Origin: an uncultured Bacilli bacterium
Lineage (GTDB): Bacteria > Bacillota_I > Bacilli_A > RF39 > UBA660
Direction of reading: 5' to 3'
Length of the DNA: 64,000 bases
Assembly (NCBI GenBank): GCA_934096035.1
Contig: CAKOKX010000001.1
Location: forward strand, 558,001 to 622,000
How positions within the stretch are numbered: position 1 is the first letter of the stretch; every line of letters starts with the position of its first letter. This document shows, piece after piece, positions 32,549-41,522 of this stretch. Both the position numbers and the translations under genes were made by a program. The notes beneath the pieces are model-generated. The model had not been told where the DNA came from, ran no database searches, and was given only the letters and a program-made list of their open reading frames with translations.

Positions 32549-35170
32549 ATGGATTTTGATACTATTATAAAAGATATAGAAGAAAAACTAGAATCAGGGA
32601 TAATGAAACTTGATTATTTAAGCTTTATTATAAGAAAGAATAAAGTTGAAGATATTTTTACTTTTGTAAAAAAAATAATTGATAAAAGTTCAGTTATAGA
32701 TAATTACTTATTTACTTATTTACATGGAAAAAAACAATATAGCGAAGAAGAGATTTATAAGAAATTTGGAGATGTAAATGGAGATATATTGTTTTGTTAT
32801 GCATCAATAAAAGATTTAATAGTAGAAGATAATCTTGATTATTCTTATGGAGATTCTAAAGATTTATATTCTGATGCTTTATTTTTTAGTGAAATTAGAG
32901 AAATTCCTATTATGGATAAAAGTGTAACTAATGAGTGTATTGATAAATTTCAAAAATATAAAAAGTTGTATGAAGAAAGCAATAACTCTGATGAGAAAAA
33001 AATATATGAAAAAAAGTATGTTTTCTATCAAAATCAAGTTATCGAAGGAAATATTCGTCTTATTATAAGTATTGCTAATAAAAAACTTCGTTCAAATATT
33101 GAATTAAATGAATTGGTAAATGAGGGTACTTTTGGTATGATCAAGGCAATGGAAAAATTTGATCCAACTTTAGGTTTTGCATTTTCAACATATGCTACAT
33201 GCTGGATTAGGCAAAGTATTAATAGAGCAATCGAAGAAAAAGGAAGAACTATTAGAATTCCATCTGGCCAATATCGAATTTACAATAAATATATAACTGC
33301 TGTTAAAACATTATCAATTAAATTAAATCGTGAACCAACTTTAGAAGAACTAGCGGATTATTTGGAAATGGATTTAAAGAAACTAACTAGTTTAGTTATT
33401 AGTTTTAGTGAAAATACTTCGTTAGATGCAAATCCAAAAGATAATGATGACCAAGAACAAGAAAATATGTTTAACTTTTTAAAAAGTGGAGAATTCGAAG
33501 ACGAAATAGTAAACAATTTAGTGATAGAACATTTATTATCCGGTTTAAATGAACAAGAAAAATATATTATAACATTGCGTTTTGTTGAAGATTATACTTT
33601 AGATGAAGTAGGTAAAGTGTTTGGCTTGACTAGAGAAAGAATTCGCCAAAAAGAAAAAACGGCATTAAAGAAAATGTATAATTTATCAAAAGTTAGTAAG
33701 AAATCGTTGCTAGAATATTTGAATATTCCTCAAAGTGAAATCTTTCAAATAGTGGCAAATATAGATGACAGATCAAAAAAAATCGTTCATGAAAAATTTG
33801 GATACAGTTTGAATAAAAAAGTAGTTAAAAGCGTGTTTGATGAAAAAGATGTAAAAGTAATTTTAGAACGTATACTAGAAGAACACAGAAAAAATGAAAT
33901 GAAAAAAATAGTTCCTATACTATATACTTTAGAAGATTTATTAAATCCATATCCAAAAGAAAGTGAAGAATACAAAGAAACAAATCACAGAATAAAAATA
34001 ATTTGGGATGAAGAAGAAAAAAATACTGTTATTAACAAATTGTTAGTTCAAGCTTTTGGAGTAGATGGTAAAAAAGCATATAATAAAAGAGAATTTACTT
34101 CCGGAGAAAATAATTTGATCTTGAATAAACTTGAAAGATGGAAATATAAATTAAGACAATGGCCTAAAAATATTGATAGCCATAAAACTTTAGAAGAACT
34201 ATTAAATAATGCTAGAAATAAAGAAGAATATGAAGAAATAAATAGAAGAATTGCATATCTTTGGGAAAATCAAGATAAAACTACTATGATATATGCTATT
34301 ATGGTAAAAGCTTTTGGAATTAATGGTAATGAAAAATATGATTATGAAAAGTTAAACTCAAGAGAGAGAAATCTTTTAGATAGCAAACTTAGTAATTGGG
34401 CTAACAAAATACAAAGGACAAATTTTTGGCCTTTGAAAAAAGATGAAAGTAAAAATAAAAAAACATATGATGGTAAATATCTATGGGAATTACTACAAGT
34501 AACTAAAGAAGAATTATCTATAATTACTAGATCATTAAATAAAACAACAAAGTTTTATGAAGTATTAGAAAGAGTGTTTGGAAAAACATTTGAAAACATA
34601 ATAAAGTTGGACTCTTTTAGTGAAAGTGATTTAAAAATTCTTTATGCAAATTTGCCAAATTTACGAAAAAAAGTAAATGAGCCAACACCATTTTTACGCA
34701 AAACTCTAAAAGAAATATTAAATTGTGAAATACCATATGCTATTAAAGATGATTATTTACTTCAAAAAGCTTTTGGTCCTAATTTAGATGAACCATTCTT
34801 AAACACATTAAACGTGACAGAAACAAAAAGATTGATGGTTTTACTAAAAGAGTTGAAAGAAAAATATAAGAAAATTGAGGTAAAAAAAGAGCCGGAAATA
34901 ATTATAAGCCCTGAAGATGCATTATTGTTAAGTATTGTTGAAATGATGCCAGAAGATGTAAAAGAACCATTTATGTTGTATTTTGGTTTAAAAGATGGTA
35001 AAAGATACTGCCAAGAAGATATTCAATTAGAATTAAGTTGGAATCTTTGTAAAGTAACTATGAAAGTAAAAGAAGGAATTGCTTTTGTAAAAAATATATT
35101 AGAAACATATGAAGATGCATTTGATAAAAATTTTGTTAGTACTGAAGAAATTTTAAAACGTTTAAAGTAA
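32549..35170 (+). CDS. sigma-70 family factor with long C-terminal repeat extension
   Basis: 873 aa. Residues about 1-155 are an unknown helical N-terminus. Region 2 (about 160-240) has GNIRLIISIANKKLRSNIEL, LVNEGTFGMIKAMEKFDP and FAFSTYATCWIRQSINRAI. Region 3 has RTIRIPSGQY and PTLEELADYL. Region 4 (about 325-378) has LNEQEKYIITLRFVED and GLTRERIRQKEKTALKKM. A normal factor would stop there. Here ~490 residues follow: four or five degenerate units of about 60-80 aa (TL-x-(D/E)LL ... AFG(V/I)(D/N)G ... W), and at about 790-855 a second region-4-like segment, MPEDVKEPFMLYFGLKDGKR then YCQEDIQLELSW. ATG 32549 follows GGGGGAG; polA is downstream. Confidence 0.85.
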   Translation: MDFDTIIKDIEEKLESGIMKLDYLSFIIRKNKVEDIFTFVKKIIDKSSVIDNYLFTYLHGKKQYSEEEIYKKFGDVNGDILFCYASIKDLIVEDNLDYSYGDSKDLYSDALFFSEIREIPIMDKSVTNECIDKFQKYKKLYEESNNSDEKKIYEKKYVFYQNQVIEGNIRLIISIANKKLRSNIELNELVNEGTFGMIKAMEKFDPTLGFAFSTYATCWIRQSINRAIEEKGRTIRIPSGQYRIYNKYITAVKTLSIKLNREPTLEELADYLEMDLKKLTSLVISFSENTSLDANPKDNDDQEQENMFNFLKSGEFEDEIVNNLVIEHLLSGLNEQEKYIITLRFVEDYTLDEVGKVFGLTRERIRQKEKTALKKMYNLSKVSKKSLLEYLNIPQSEIFQIVANIDDRSKKIVHEKFGYSLNKKVVKSVFDEKDVKVILERILEEHRKNEMKKIVPILYTLEDLLNPYPKESEEYKETNHRIKIIWDEEEKNTVINKLLVQAFGVDGKKAYNKREFTSGENNLILNKLERWKYKLRQWPKNIDSHKTLEELLNNARNKEEYEEINRRIAYLWENQDKTTMIYAIMVKAFGINGNEKYDYEKLNSRERNLLDSKLSNWANKIQRTNFWPLKKDESKNKKTYDGKYLWELLQVTKEELSIITRSLNKTTKFYEVLERVFGKTFENIIKLDSFSESDLKILYANLPNLRKKVNEPTPFLRKTLKEILNCEIPYAIKDDYLLQKAFGPNLDEPFLNTLNVTETKRLMVLLKELKEKYKKIEVKKEPEIIISPEDALLLSIVEMMPEDVKEPFMLYFGLKDGKRYCQEDIQLELSWNLCKVTMKVKEGIAFVKNILETYEDAFDKNFVSTEEILKRLK

Positions 35171-35204
35171 ATTCATGTTATACTATATATAAGGTGATAC
35201 ATTT

Positions 35205-37760
35205 ATGGTTAAAAAATTAATATTAGTAGATGGTAATAATTTAATGTTTAGAAGTTATTATGCTACAGCATATACAGGAAATATGATGAAAAATTCTAAA
35301 GGCGTTCCCACAAACGCCTTATTTGGCTTTGTAGGAATGATTAATAAAATAATTGCTGAAGAAAAACCAGCATATATGGCTGTGGCTTTTGATATAGGAA
35401 AAAATTTTAGAAAAGAAGAATATGATTTTTATAAAGAAGGAAGAATTGATACACCAGAAGAATTAAAAATTCAAATGCCTATAGCACGAGAAATTTTAAA
35501 TAAAATGGGAATCAAACATTTTGAACTTGCACCATATGAGGCTGATGATATCGTAGGTACAATTGTAAAAATGACCGAAAGTGATAAAGATTTTGCATCA
35601 GTGATTGTATCTAGTGATAAAGACTTACTTCAGTTAATAAGTGATGAAACAGAAGTTAAATTACTAAAACAAACCGGATTTATTAGATATAATCATGAAA
35701 CTTTTGTAGCTGATTATGGTATTGAACCAATAAGAATGATTGATTTAAAAGCTTTAATGGGGGATTCGTCAGATAATATTCCCGGAGTAAAAGGTATCGG
35801 AGAAAAAACAGCTTTAAAATTATTGCAAGAATATAAATCTTTGGAAAATCTTTATGATAATATCGATGAAATTAAAGGGAAAACCAAAGAAAAACTAGAA
35901 GCTGATAAAGAAATGGCTTTTATAAGCAAAAAAATAGCTACAATATATCGTGATGTACCATTAAATATAGTTTTAGAAGATTTAAAATATGATCCAAGTA
36001 GTAATGAAGAACTAATTAACCTTTATAAAGACCTAGAATTTTTCTCATTTTTAAAAAATATGACGGAAGCAAAAAAAGAAGAAAAATTAGATTTTCAAAT
36101 AGTTACAGATCTAAATCCCGAAGATTTAAGTGAAGATATAGCAATTGAATTAATGTTAGATAACGAAAATTATCATATAGCAAATATCGTAGGAATGTCT
36201 ATTAGTGATAAAGATAATAATTATTTTATTTCTAAAGATAATGTTATTCCAATTTTAGAAAAAATAAAAAATAAAAATATAATTACATATGATGCCAAAA
36301 AGATTATTTGTAATACAAAAGTTAATATTAATTTTGTTGATGACATTATGATAATGGCGTATTTATTAAATTTAAATATCAAAGATGACCTTGCATATTT
36401 AGCTAATCAAGATGGAAATGATTTTGCTTACTATGAAAATATGAAGAAAAATAATTTTTCTAATTTAGAAACTGAACTTGTTAAAAGAAGTAGATACCTA
36501 TTTAATAAAAGAGGAGATTATAAAAATAAATTAGCATCTAGTGAATCCCTAAATTTATATTTAAATATAGAACTTCCTTTAGTAAATGTTCTAGCAGATA
36601 TGGAAAATACAGGAATTATTTGTAATAATGAAGTATTAAAAGATATGTCTTTAGAGCTTGAAGTAAAGTTAGATTTAATAACCAAAGAAATATATGAACT
36701 AGCAGGTTGTACTTTTAATATAGGTAGTCCAAAACAACTCGGAGAAATATTATTTGATAAATTAGAAATAGCAAAGGGAAAGAAAAATAAAACAGGTTAT
36801 AAAACAGATGTTAAAGTATTAGAAAAATTAGTGGATAAACATCCAATTGTTGAAAAAATACTAGAATATAGAAATTTGGCAAAATTAAAAAGCACATATA
36901 TTGAAGGGCTTGCTAATTATATATTAAGTGATGGAAAAATTCATACTATCTACAAACAAACTTTAACAAGAACAGGAAGACTTTCATCAACAGAACCAAA
37001 TTTGCAAAATATACCAGTACGAGAAGAACTAGGAAGAAAAATAAGAAAAGCCTTTTTACCTGAAAATGATTTGTTATTAAGTGCTGATTATAGTCAAGTA
37101 GAGCTAAGAGTAATGGCTTCATTATCCAAGTGTCCAAGTTTAATCGAAGCCTTTAATAATGATGAAGATATTCATACCCATGTTGCCAGTGAAGTATTTG
37201 GTGTTCCAGAAGAAGCTGTAACTAAAAATATGCGAAGATGTGCTAAGGCAGTAATATTTGGTATTATTTATGGAATAAGTGGTTTTGGTCTTGGAGAAAA
37301 TCTCCATATATCTAAAAAAGACGCTGATGAATTCATTGATAAATTCCATGAATTATATCCAGAGGTAAAAAATTATACTGATAAATCAATCGAAGAAGCT
37401 AAGACTACCGGTGGTGTAACAACAATGTTTGGACGTAAAAGAATAATTGAAGAAATAAATAATCCCAACTATTTAATTCGTCAGATGGGAGAAAGAATGG
37501 CTATGAATACTCCAATACAAGGCTCAAGTGCAGATATTATGAAACTAGCCATGATTAATGTTTATAACAAGTTTAAAGAAATTGGTATAACTAGTAAAAT
37601 TTTGCTTCAAGTACATGATGAAATAATTGTAGATTGTAAAAACAGTGAACTTGATATGATTAAAAAAATTGTTAAAGAAGAAATGGAACAGGTTTGTAAA
37701 CTAGAAGTCCCTTTAAAAGTTGAAATAGATACTGGAACAAACTGGTATGAAGCAAAGTGA
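35205..37760 (+). CDS. polA: DNA polymerase I
   Basis: 851 aa. The 5'-nuclease domain (about 1-290) has LVDGNNLMFRSYYA, EADDIVGT, SSDKDLLQL and GDSSDNIPGVKGIGEKTA. The 3'-5' exonuclease-like domain lacks the DxE motif (AIELMLD), so proofreading is probably absent, as in Bacillus. Polymerase motifs are A DYSQVELRVMA, B RRCAKAVIFGIIYG and C QVHDEIIVDC. It fills gaps in repair and Okazaki maturation. It is followed 9 nt later by mutM, a common pairing. Confidence 0.97.
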   Translation: MVKKLILVDGNNLMFRSYYATAYTGNMMKNSKGVPTNALFGFVGMINKIIAEEKPAYMAVAFDIGKNFRKEEYDFYKEGRIDTPEELKIQMPIAREILNKMGIKHFELAPYEADDIVGTIVKMTESDKDFASVIVSSDKDLLQLISDETEVKLLKQTGFIRYNHETFVADYGIEPIRMIDLKALMGDSSDNIPGVKGIGEKTALKLLQEYKSLENLYDNIDEIKGKTKEKLEADKEMAFISKKIATIYRDVPLNIVLEDLKYDPSSNEELINLYKDLEFFSFLKNMTEAKKEEKLDFQIVTDLNPEDLSEDIAIELMLDNENYHIANIVGMSISDKDNNYFISKDNVIPILEKIKNKNIITYDAKKIICNTKVNINFVDDIMIMAYLLNLNIKDDLAYLANQDGNDFAYYENMKKNNFSNLETELVKRSRYLFNKRGDYKNKLASSESLNLYLNIELPLVNVLADMENTGIICNNEVLKDMSLELEVKLDLITKEIYELAGCTFNIGSPKQLGEILFDKLEIAKGKKNKTGYKTDVKVLEKLVDKHPIVEKILEYRNLAKLKSTYIEGLANYILSDGKIHTIYKQTLTRTGRLSSTEPNLQNIPVREELGRKIRKAFLPENDLLLSADYSQVELRVMASLSKCPSLIEAFNNDEDIHTHVASEVFGVPEEAVTKNMRRCAKAVIFGIIYGISGFGLGENLHISKKDADEFIDKFHELYPEVKNYTDKSIEEAKTTGGVTTMFGRKRIIEEINNPNYLIRQMGERMAMNTPIQGSSADIMKLAMINVYNKFKEIGITSKILLQVHDEIIVDCKNSELDMIKKIVKEEMEQVCKLEVPLKVEIDTGTNWYEAK

Positions 37761-37769
37761 GGTGTAATA

Positions 37770-38588
37770 ATGCCAGAAATAGCAGAAGTAGAAACAGTAA
37801 GAAATACATTAAAAAGATTGATTTTAAATAAAAAAATAGTTGATGTAAAAATTATTTATCCTAAAATTATTGAAAGTAATATTAGTGATTTTAGAAAGAT
37901 ATTACAGGGAAGAGAAATAAAAGATATAGATAGAATAGGTAAATGGTTAATGTTTGATCTCGGAGATTATTATTTGCTTAGTCATTTAAGAATGGAAGGA
38001 AAGTTCTTTGTTAAAAATAGTGATGAAAAAATCGTAAAACATGAACATATAATTATATCTTTTGAAGATCATACTGATTTAAGATATCATGATACTAGAA
38101 AATTTGGAAGGATGAATTTAGTAAAAAAGAGTGATATTAATAATGTTGAAGCAATAAAAAAACAAGGTATTGAAGCAAATAGTAAAGATTTAAATAAAAA
38201 TTATTTGTATGAACGCATTCATAATAAAAAAATACCAATAAAAACACTATTGTTAGACCAAACTATAATTAGTGGATTAGGTAATATATATGCTAATGAA
38301 GTATTATTTGCATCTAGAATAAATCCTAAAAGATTAGGGTGTGATATTAGTTTAGATGAATGTCAAAGTATTGTAAATTCTTCTATAAAAATAATAAATG
38401 AAGCTATAGAAAATGGTGGAACCACTATTAAAAGTTATACTTCATCACTCGGAGTAACTGGAAGATTTCAAAGTCACTTAATGGTTCACAAAAGAGAAAA
38501 TGAACCATGTAAAATATGTAACACTTTAATAGAAAATATTAAAATTGGTGGAAGAAGTACTTACTTCTGTCCAAAATGTCAAAAATAA
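37770..38588 (+). CDS. mutM: formamidopyrimidine-DNA glycosylase
   Basis: 272 aa Fpg/MutM, excises 8-oxoguanine. The N-terminus is MPEIAEVETVRNTL (usual MPELPEVETV), giving the catalytic Pro-Glu pair after Met removal. HLRMEGKF, the H2TH region LLDQTIISGLGNIYANEVLF and the zinc finger CKICNTLIENIKIGGRSTYF-CPKC complete the family pattern. It acts with polA in base-excision repair. Confidence 0.95.
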   Translation: MPEIAEVETVRNTLKRLILNKKIVDVKIIYPKIIESNISDFRKILQGREIKDIDRIGKWLMFDLGDYYLLSHLRMEGKFFVKNSDEKIVKHEHIIISFEDHTDLRYHDTRKFGRMNLVKKSDINNVEAIKKQGIEANSKDLNKNYLYERIHNKKIPIKTLLLDQTIISGLGNIYANEVLFASRINPKRLGCDISLDECQSIVNSSIKIINEAIENGGTTIKSYTSSLGVTGRFQSHLMVHKRENEPCKICNTLIENIKIGGRSTYFCPKCQK

Positions 38589-38597
38589 GGAGACGAT

Positions 38598-40160
38598 ATG
38601 AAAAAGAATAAAAAGAAAGTAATAATTATAATAAGTATAATAGTCTTATTATTAATAAGCATAATAACTTTAGTAATACTAAAAAATAAAAAGAAAACAA
38701 ATGATATAGATATAACAAATAATGCTTCTTTATATAAAATTAATGACAATGCACTAGATGCTTTTGATTTATATTTTTTACAAAGTAATAACAAAAATAA
38801 AAATGTAATTTATAGTCCTTTGTCAATAAAATATGCTTTAAGTATGTTAAGTGATGCATCAACAGATAAAACACACATAGAAATTGCCAATATACTTGGT
38901 AACTTTGAAGCAAAAAAATATGAAAATAGCCAAAATTTATCACTAGCTAATGCCATGTTTATAAAAGATTCATATAAAAAGAGTATAAAAGATACTTATA
39001 TAAATTTAATAAAAAATAATTATAATGCCCAAATTATTTATGATTCTTTTGAAAGTCCTAAAAATATTAACAATTGGGTAAAAAATAAAACTTTAGGATT
39101 AATAGATAATTTACTTGATGATACCGATGGTCTAGACTTTTTACTCATTAATGCTTTAGCAATTGATATGGAATGGAAAAATGTTTTACAACCAGTAAAT
39201 GGTAAAGAATTTTTTGATCAAGATCATTCATATGATGGCACTGACTTTAGTGTTAGCTATGCTCATGAAGAATACGGAATGTACATAGGTCCGATTATGT
39301 GTGATATTTATAGTAAGCTTAAATTTAATAATAAAGTGGATGCTAAAGCTATAGAAATTGGTTCGTCGATTAATAATTATGATATCGTCGGAGAACTCGG
39401 AGAACAAAATATCCGAAAGACTGTCGGAGATGCATATGAGGCTTGGGTAGCAAAAGATGAATGTAATCAAGAATCATATGAAAGTACAAATTCCTATCTT
39501 GATCATTATATAAAAGAAATAGATAAAAATTATAAAGATGTTGCAACATCAACGGATTATTCATTTTATATAGATGATGATATAAAAGTCTTCCAAAAAG
39601 ATTTGAAAGAATATAATGGCCTTTCTTTAGAATATATTGCATTTATGCCCAAAAAAACATCTTTAAATAAATTTATTGATAATATAAATAAAGATGAGCT
39701 AAACGATTATATTTCTAAGTTAAAAACAATAGAACTTAATAATTTTGAAAAAGGTAAAATAACTAGAATTAAGGGATTAATACCTTTATATAAATTTGTT
39801 TATGAACTAGATTTAAAAAATAATCTAAAAGACTTAGGAATTAAAAGTGTTTTTGAGCCTAGTTATGCTTCGTTAAATAATTTAACAAATAAAGATGCTT
39901 ATATAAGTGAAATTTTACACAAAGCAAATATAGATTTTTCTAATGAAGGTATAAAAGCAGCCGCTGCTACTGAAGGTGGTGGAGCAGGTGATACAAATTG
40001 TGGATTTGATTATTTGTATGAAGTTCCTGTGGAAGAAATTGATATAACATTTGACCTACCTTTTATGTTTATATTAAGAGACAAAAATAGTAAAGAAGTA
40101 TGGTTTATGGGTTCTGTATATGAACCAACAGAGTATAGTGAATCTGGTACATGTAGATAA
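38598..40160 (+). CDS. membrane-anchored serpin
   Basis: 520 aa. A lysine-rich start and one membrane helix (about 7-28) put the domain outside the cell. Serpin landmarks: NVIYSPLSIKYALSML, SLANAMFI, FLLINALAIDMEWKN, the breach/hinge NEGIKAAAATEGGGAGDT, and a C-terminal FDLPFMFILRDKNSKEVWFM-GSVYEP. The Ala-rich hinge is of the inhibitory type. Counting from the hinge places P1 at about Asp465 (P1' Thr466). A ~100-residue insertion (about 205-320) is unusual. Gut bacteria use serpins against host or competitor proteases. It follows mutM by 9 nt. Confidence 0.9.
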   Translation: MKKNKKKVIIIISIIVLLLISIITLVILKNKKKTNDIDITNNASLYKINDNALDAFDLYFLQSNNKNKNVIYSPLSIKYALSMLSDASTDKTHIEIANILGNFEAKKYENSQNLSLANAMFIKDSYKKSIKDTYINLIKNNYNAQIIYDSFESPKNINNWVKNKTLGLIDNLLDDTDGLDFLLINALAIDMEWKNVLQPVNGKEFFDQDHSYDGTDFSVSYAHEEYGMYIGPIMCDIYSKLKFNNKVDAKAIEIGSSINNYDIVGELGEQNIRKTVGDAYEAWVAKDECNQESYESTNSYLDHYIKEIDKNYKDVATSTDYSFYIDDDIKVFQKDLKEYNGLSLEYIAFMPKKTSLNKFIDNINKDELNDYISKLKTIELNNFEKGKITRIKGLIPLYKFVYELDLKNNLKDLGIKSVFEPSYASLNNLTNKDAYISEILHKANIDFSNEGIKAAAATEGGGAGDTNCGFDYLYEVPVEEIDITFDLPFMFILRDKNSKEVWFMGSVYEPTEYSESGTCR

Positions 40161-40182
40161 TGTAAGAACATTATCTTTTTTT
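40156..40182 (+). terminator. serpin terminator
   Basis: GATAATGT-AAGA-ACATTATC perfect stem over the stop codon, then T7. Confidence 0.9.
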
Positions 40183-40433
40183 ATATACACATTATTTTTT
40201 TTAAAAAATAATAAATAAACTAATAATATTAAATAAAATATGTTATAATCAATGTATAAATACTATCATAGTTGTTATAAAGAATCATAATAAAATGATG
40301 TAATTTTAGAAATTGCTAAAGATTTGTTTGATGGTTGTCCGATAAATGAATACTCAAATGATAAAGATGAATATTTGAAAAGTAAATATATCTAATCAGA
40401 AATATATCAAAGAAAGTAAAGGGATGAAATGTT
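40183..40433. other. gap with a short gene remnant
   Basis: AT-rich. An extended -10 (TGTTATAAT) occurs near 40240. At about 40300-40395 a frame without start reads VILEIAKDLFDGCPINEYSN then DKDEYLKSKY and stop, probably the tail of a lost gene. No intact ORF. Confidence 0.4.
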
Positions 40434-40910
40434 ATGAACATTGAAGAAGTATGTTTAACCAAAGAATATCTATTAAAAATTAAGAATATTGATGATACAT
40501 TTTACAGAAATGTTATTCTAGATATTCAATGGTATTTAGAAAGATATAACGAGTATCATAAAGGAATCATTTTATTAGATAATAATGAAGTCGTTGGATA
40601 TTTAGTAGCAGTTCCTATAAAAAAAGAGTTTTATGATGCAATCATAAATGGAGTAATTACTAATGATTTATATATAAATCCAAAGATGTTTATAAAAGAT
40701 TCAAATTATAAGTATGTAGTATCTTGTGTAGTATTAGAAAAGTACAGGGGTAAAGGGTATGCAACACAAATGATGCAAAAGCTATTTGAAAATGCGATAG
40801 GAAATTACTGCGCATTAACAATAACAGAATGTGGTTATAATTTAGCTAATAAATTTATGAACTTAAAACAAAAAATTAATAGCGATGTAAGAGTTTTTAT
40901 AAAAAGTTAG
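40434..40910 (+). CDS. GNAT family N-acetyltransferase
   Basis: 158 aa. The acetyl-CoA pyrophosphate loop is VVLEKYRGKGYATQMMQKL (R/Q-x-x-G-x-G/A) at about residues 100-118, after the beta-4 strand VVSCVV. The substrate is unknown. The N-terminal half is diverged. It has an unlinked position among gene remnants, suggesting an accessory gene. Confidence 0.82.
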   Translation: MNIEEVCLTKEYLLKIKNIDDTFYRNVILDIQWYLERYNEYHKGIILLDNNEVVGYLVAVPIKKEFYDAIINGVITNDLYINPKMFIKDSNYKYVVSCVVLEKYRGKGYATQMMQKLFENAIGNYCALTITECGYNLANKFMNLKQKINSDVRVFIKS

Positions 40911-40941
40911 TTATGAGGGATTTAATTTAAAATCTAATAAT

Positions 40942-41064
40942 ATGTTACTAGTCATTAACTTGCAAAAAAGTTTTATAAATGAAAACACAAAAGAATTATC
41001 AACTAAAATACAAAATTTCTTAAATAAAAATATGCTTGATGATATTGTTTTTGCAAACTTATAA
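40942..41064 (+). pseudogene. remnant of an isochorismatase-like cysteine hydrolase
   Basis: 40 codons beginning MLLVINLQKSFINENT, the typical start of isochorismatase-family hydrolases (VIDMQxxF with Asp; here Asn replaces the catalytic Asp). It stops after about a fifth of the normal length. Confidence 0.5.
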
Positions 41065-41198
41065 ATGATATAGATAGTCAAATAAATCAAAAGAATGGTA
41101 AGACCAATAAGCAAAAAATGATGAATAATATTGCTAGAATGATAAATTATAGACTTCATGCTGAACAACTATTTATCCCAGTTTTATCAGATTTTTAA
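41064..41198 (+). pseudogene. unidentified coding remnant
   Basis: Continuous frame without start: NDIDSQINQKNGKTNKQKMM then NNIARMINYRLHAEQLFIPV and LSDF, stop. Looks coding but belongs to no family I recognise. Confidence 0.35.
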
Positions 41199-41522
41199 TT
41201 TGAGAAAAATAACAATCCTCAAATAATTTTATATTGAGAAAACTTATTTGTAATGGGCAGACAGATTTCATAATACTTAAGTAATTAACTCAAAAATCAA
41301 TTACAATTAAGCAATGAAAACTGGCTTGACCACATTACCAATAGAGGAATTATATTAAATTTAAATACGATGAAATGAATTTGTTCGAAATTTCGTGTCC
41401 ATATACCCATACTAAACCACATATAGTAAATGAAAAAACTTAAATCAAATTTATTTACTAATCAGTATTATACATGATATAATTAGTTTACACGAAAAAA
41501 CAAAGAAAAGGAGTAAGTTTAT
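41199..41522. other. noncoding gap before the MBOAT gene
   Basis: No ORF. Only the promoter at 41455-41483 is recognisable: TTACTA, 17 nt, TATAAT with TGA extension. The rest looks like decayed sequence. Confidence 0.5.

Noticed and set aside
32549..35170. Sigma extension as an artefact of two adjacent genes fused by a missing stop
   Set aside because: The frame is continuous for ~490 codons, there is no internal ribosome-binding site plus start near residue 380, and the repeats run evenly across it. A natural fusion remains possible, an artefact is unlikely.
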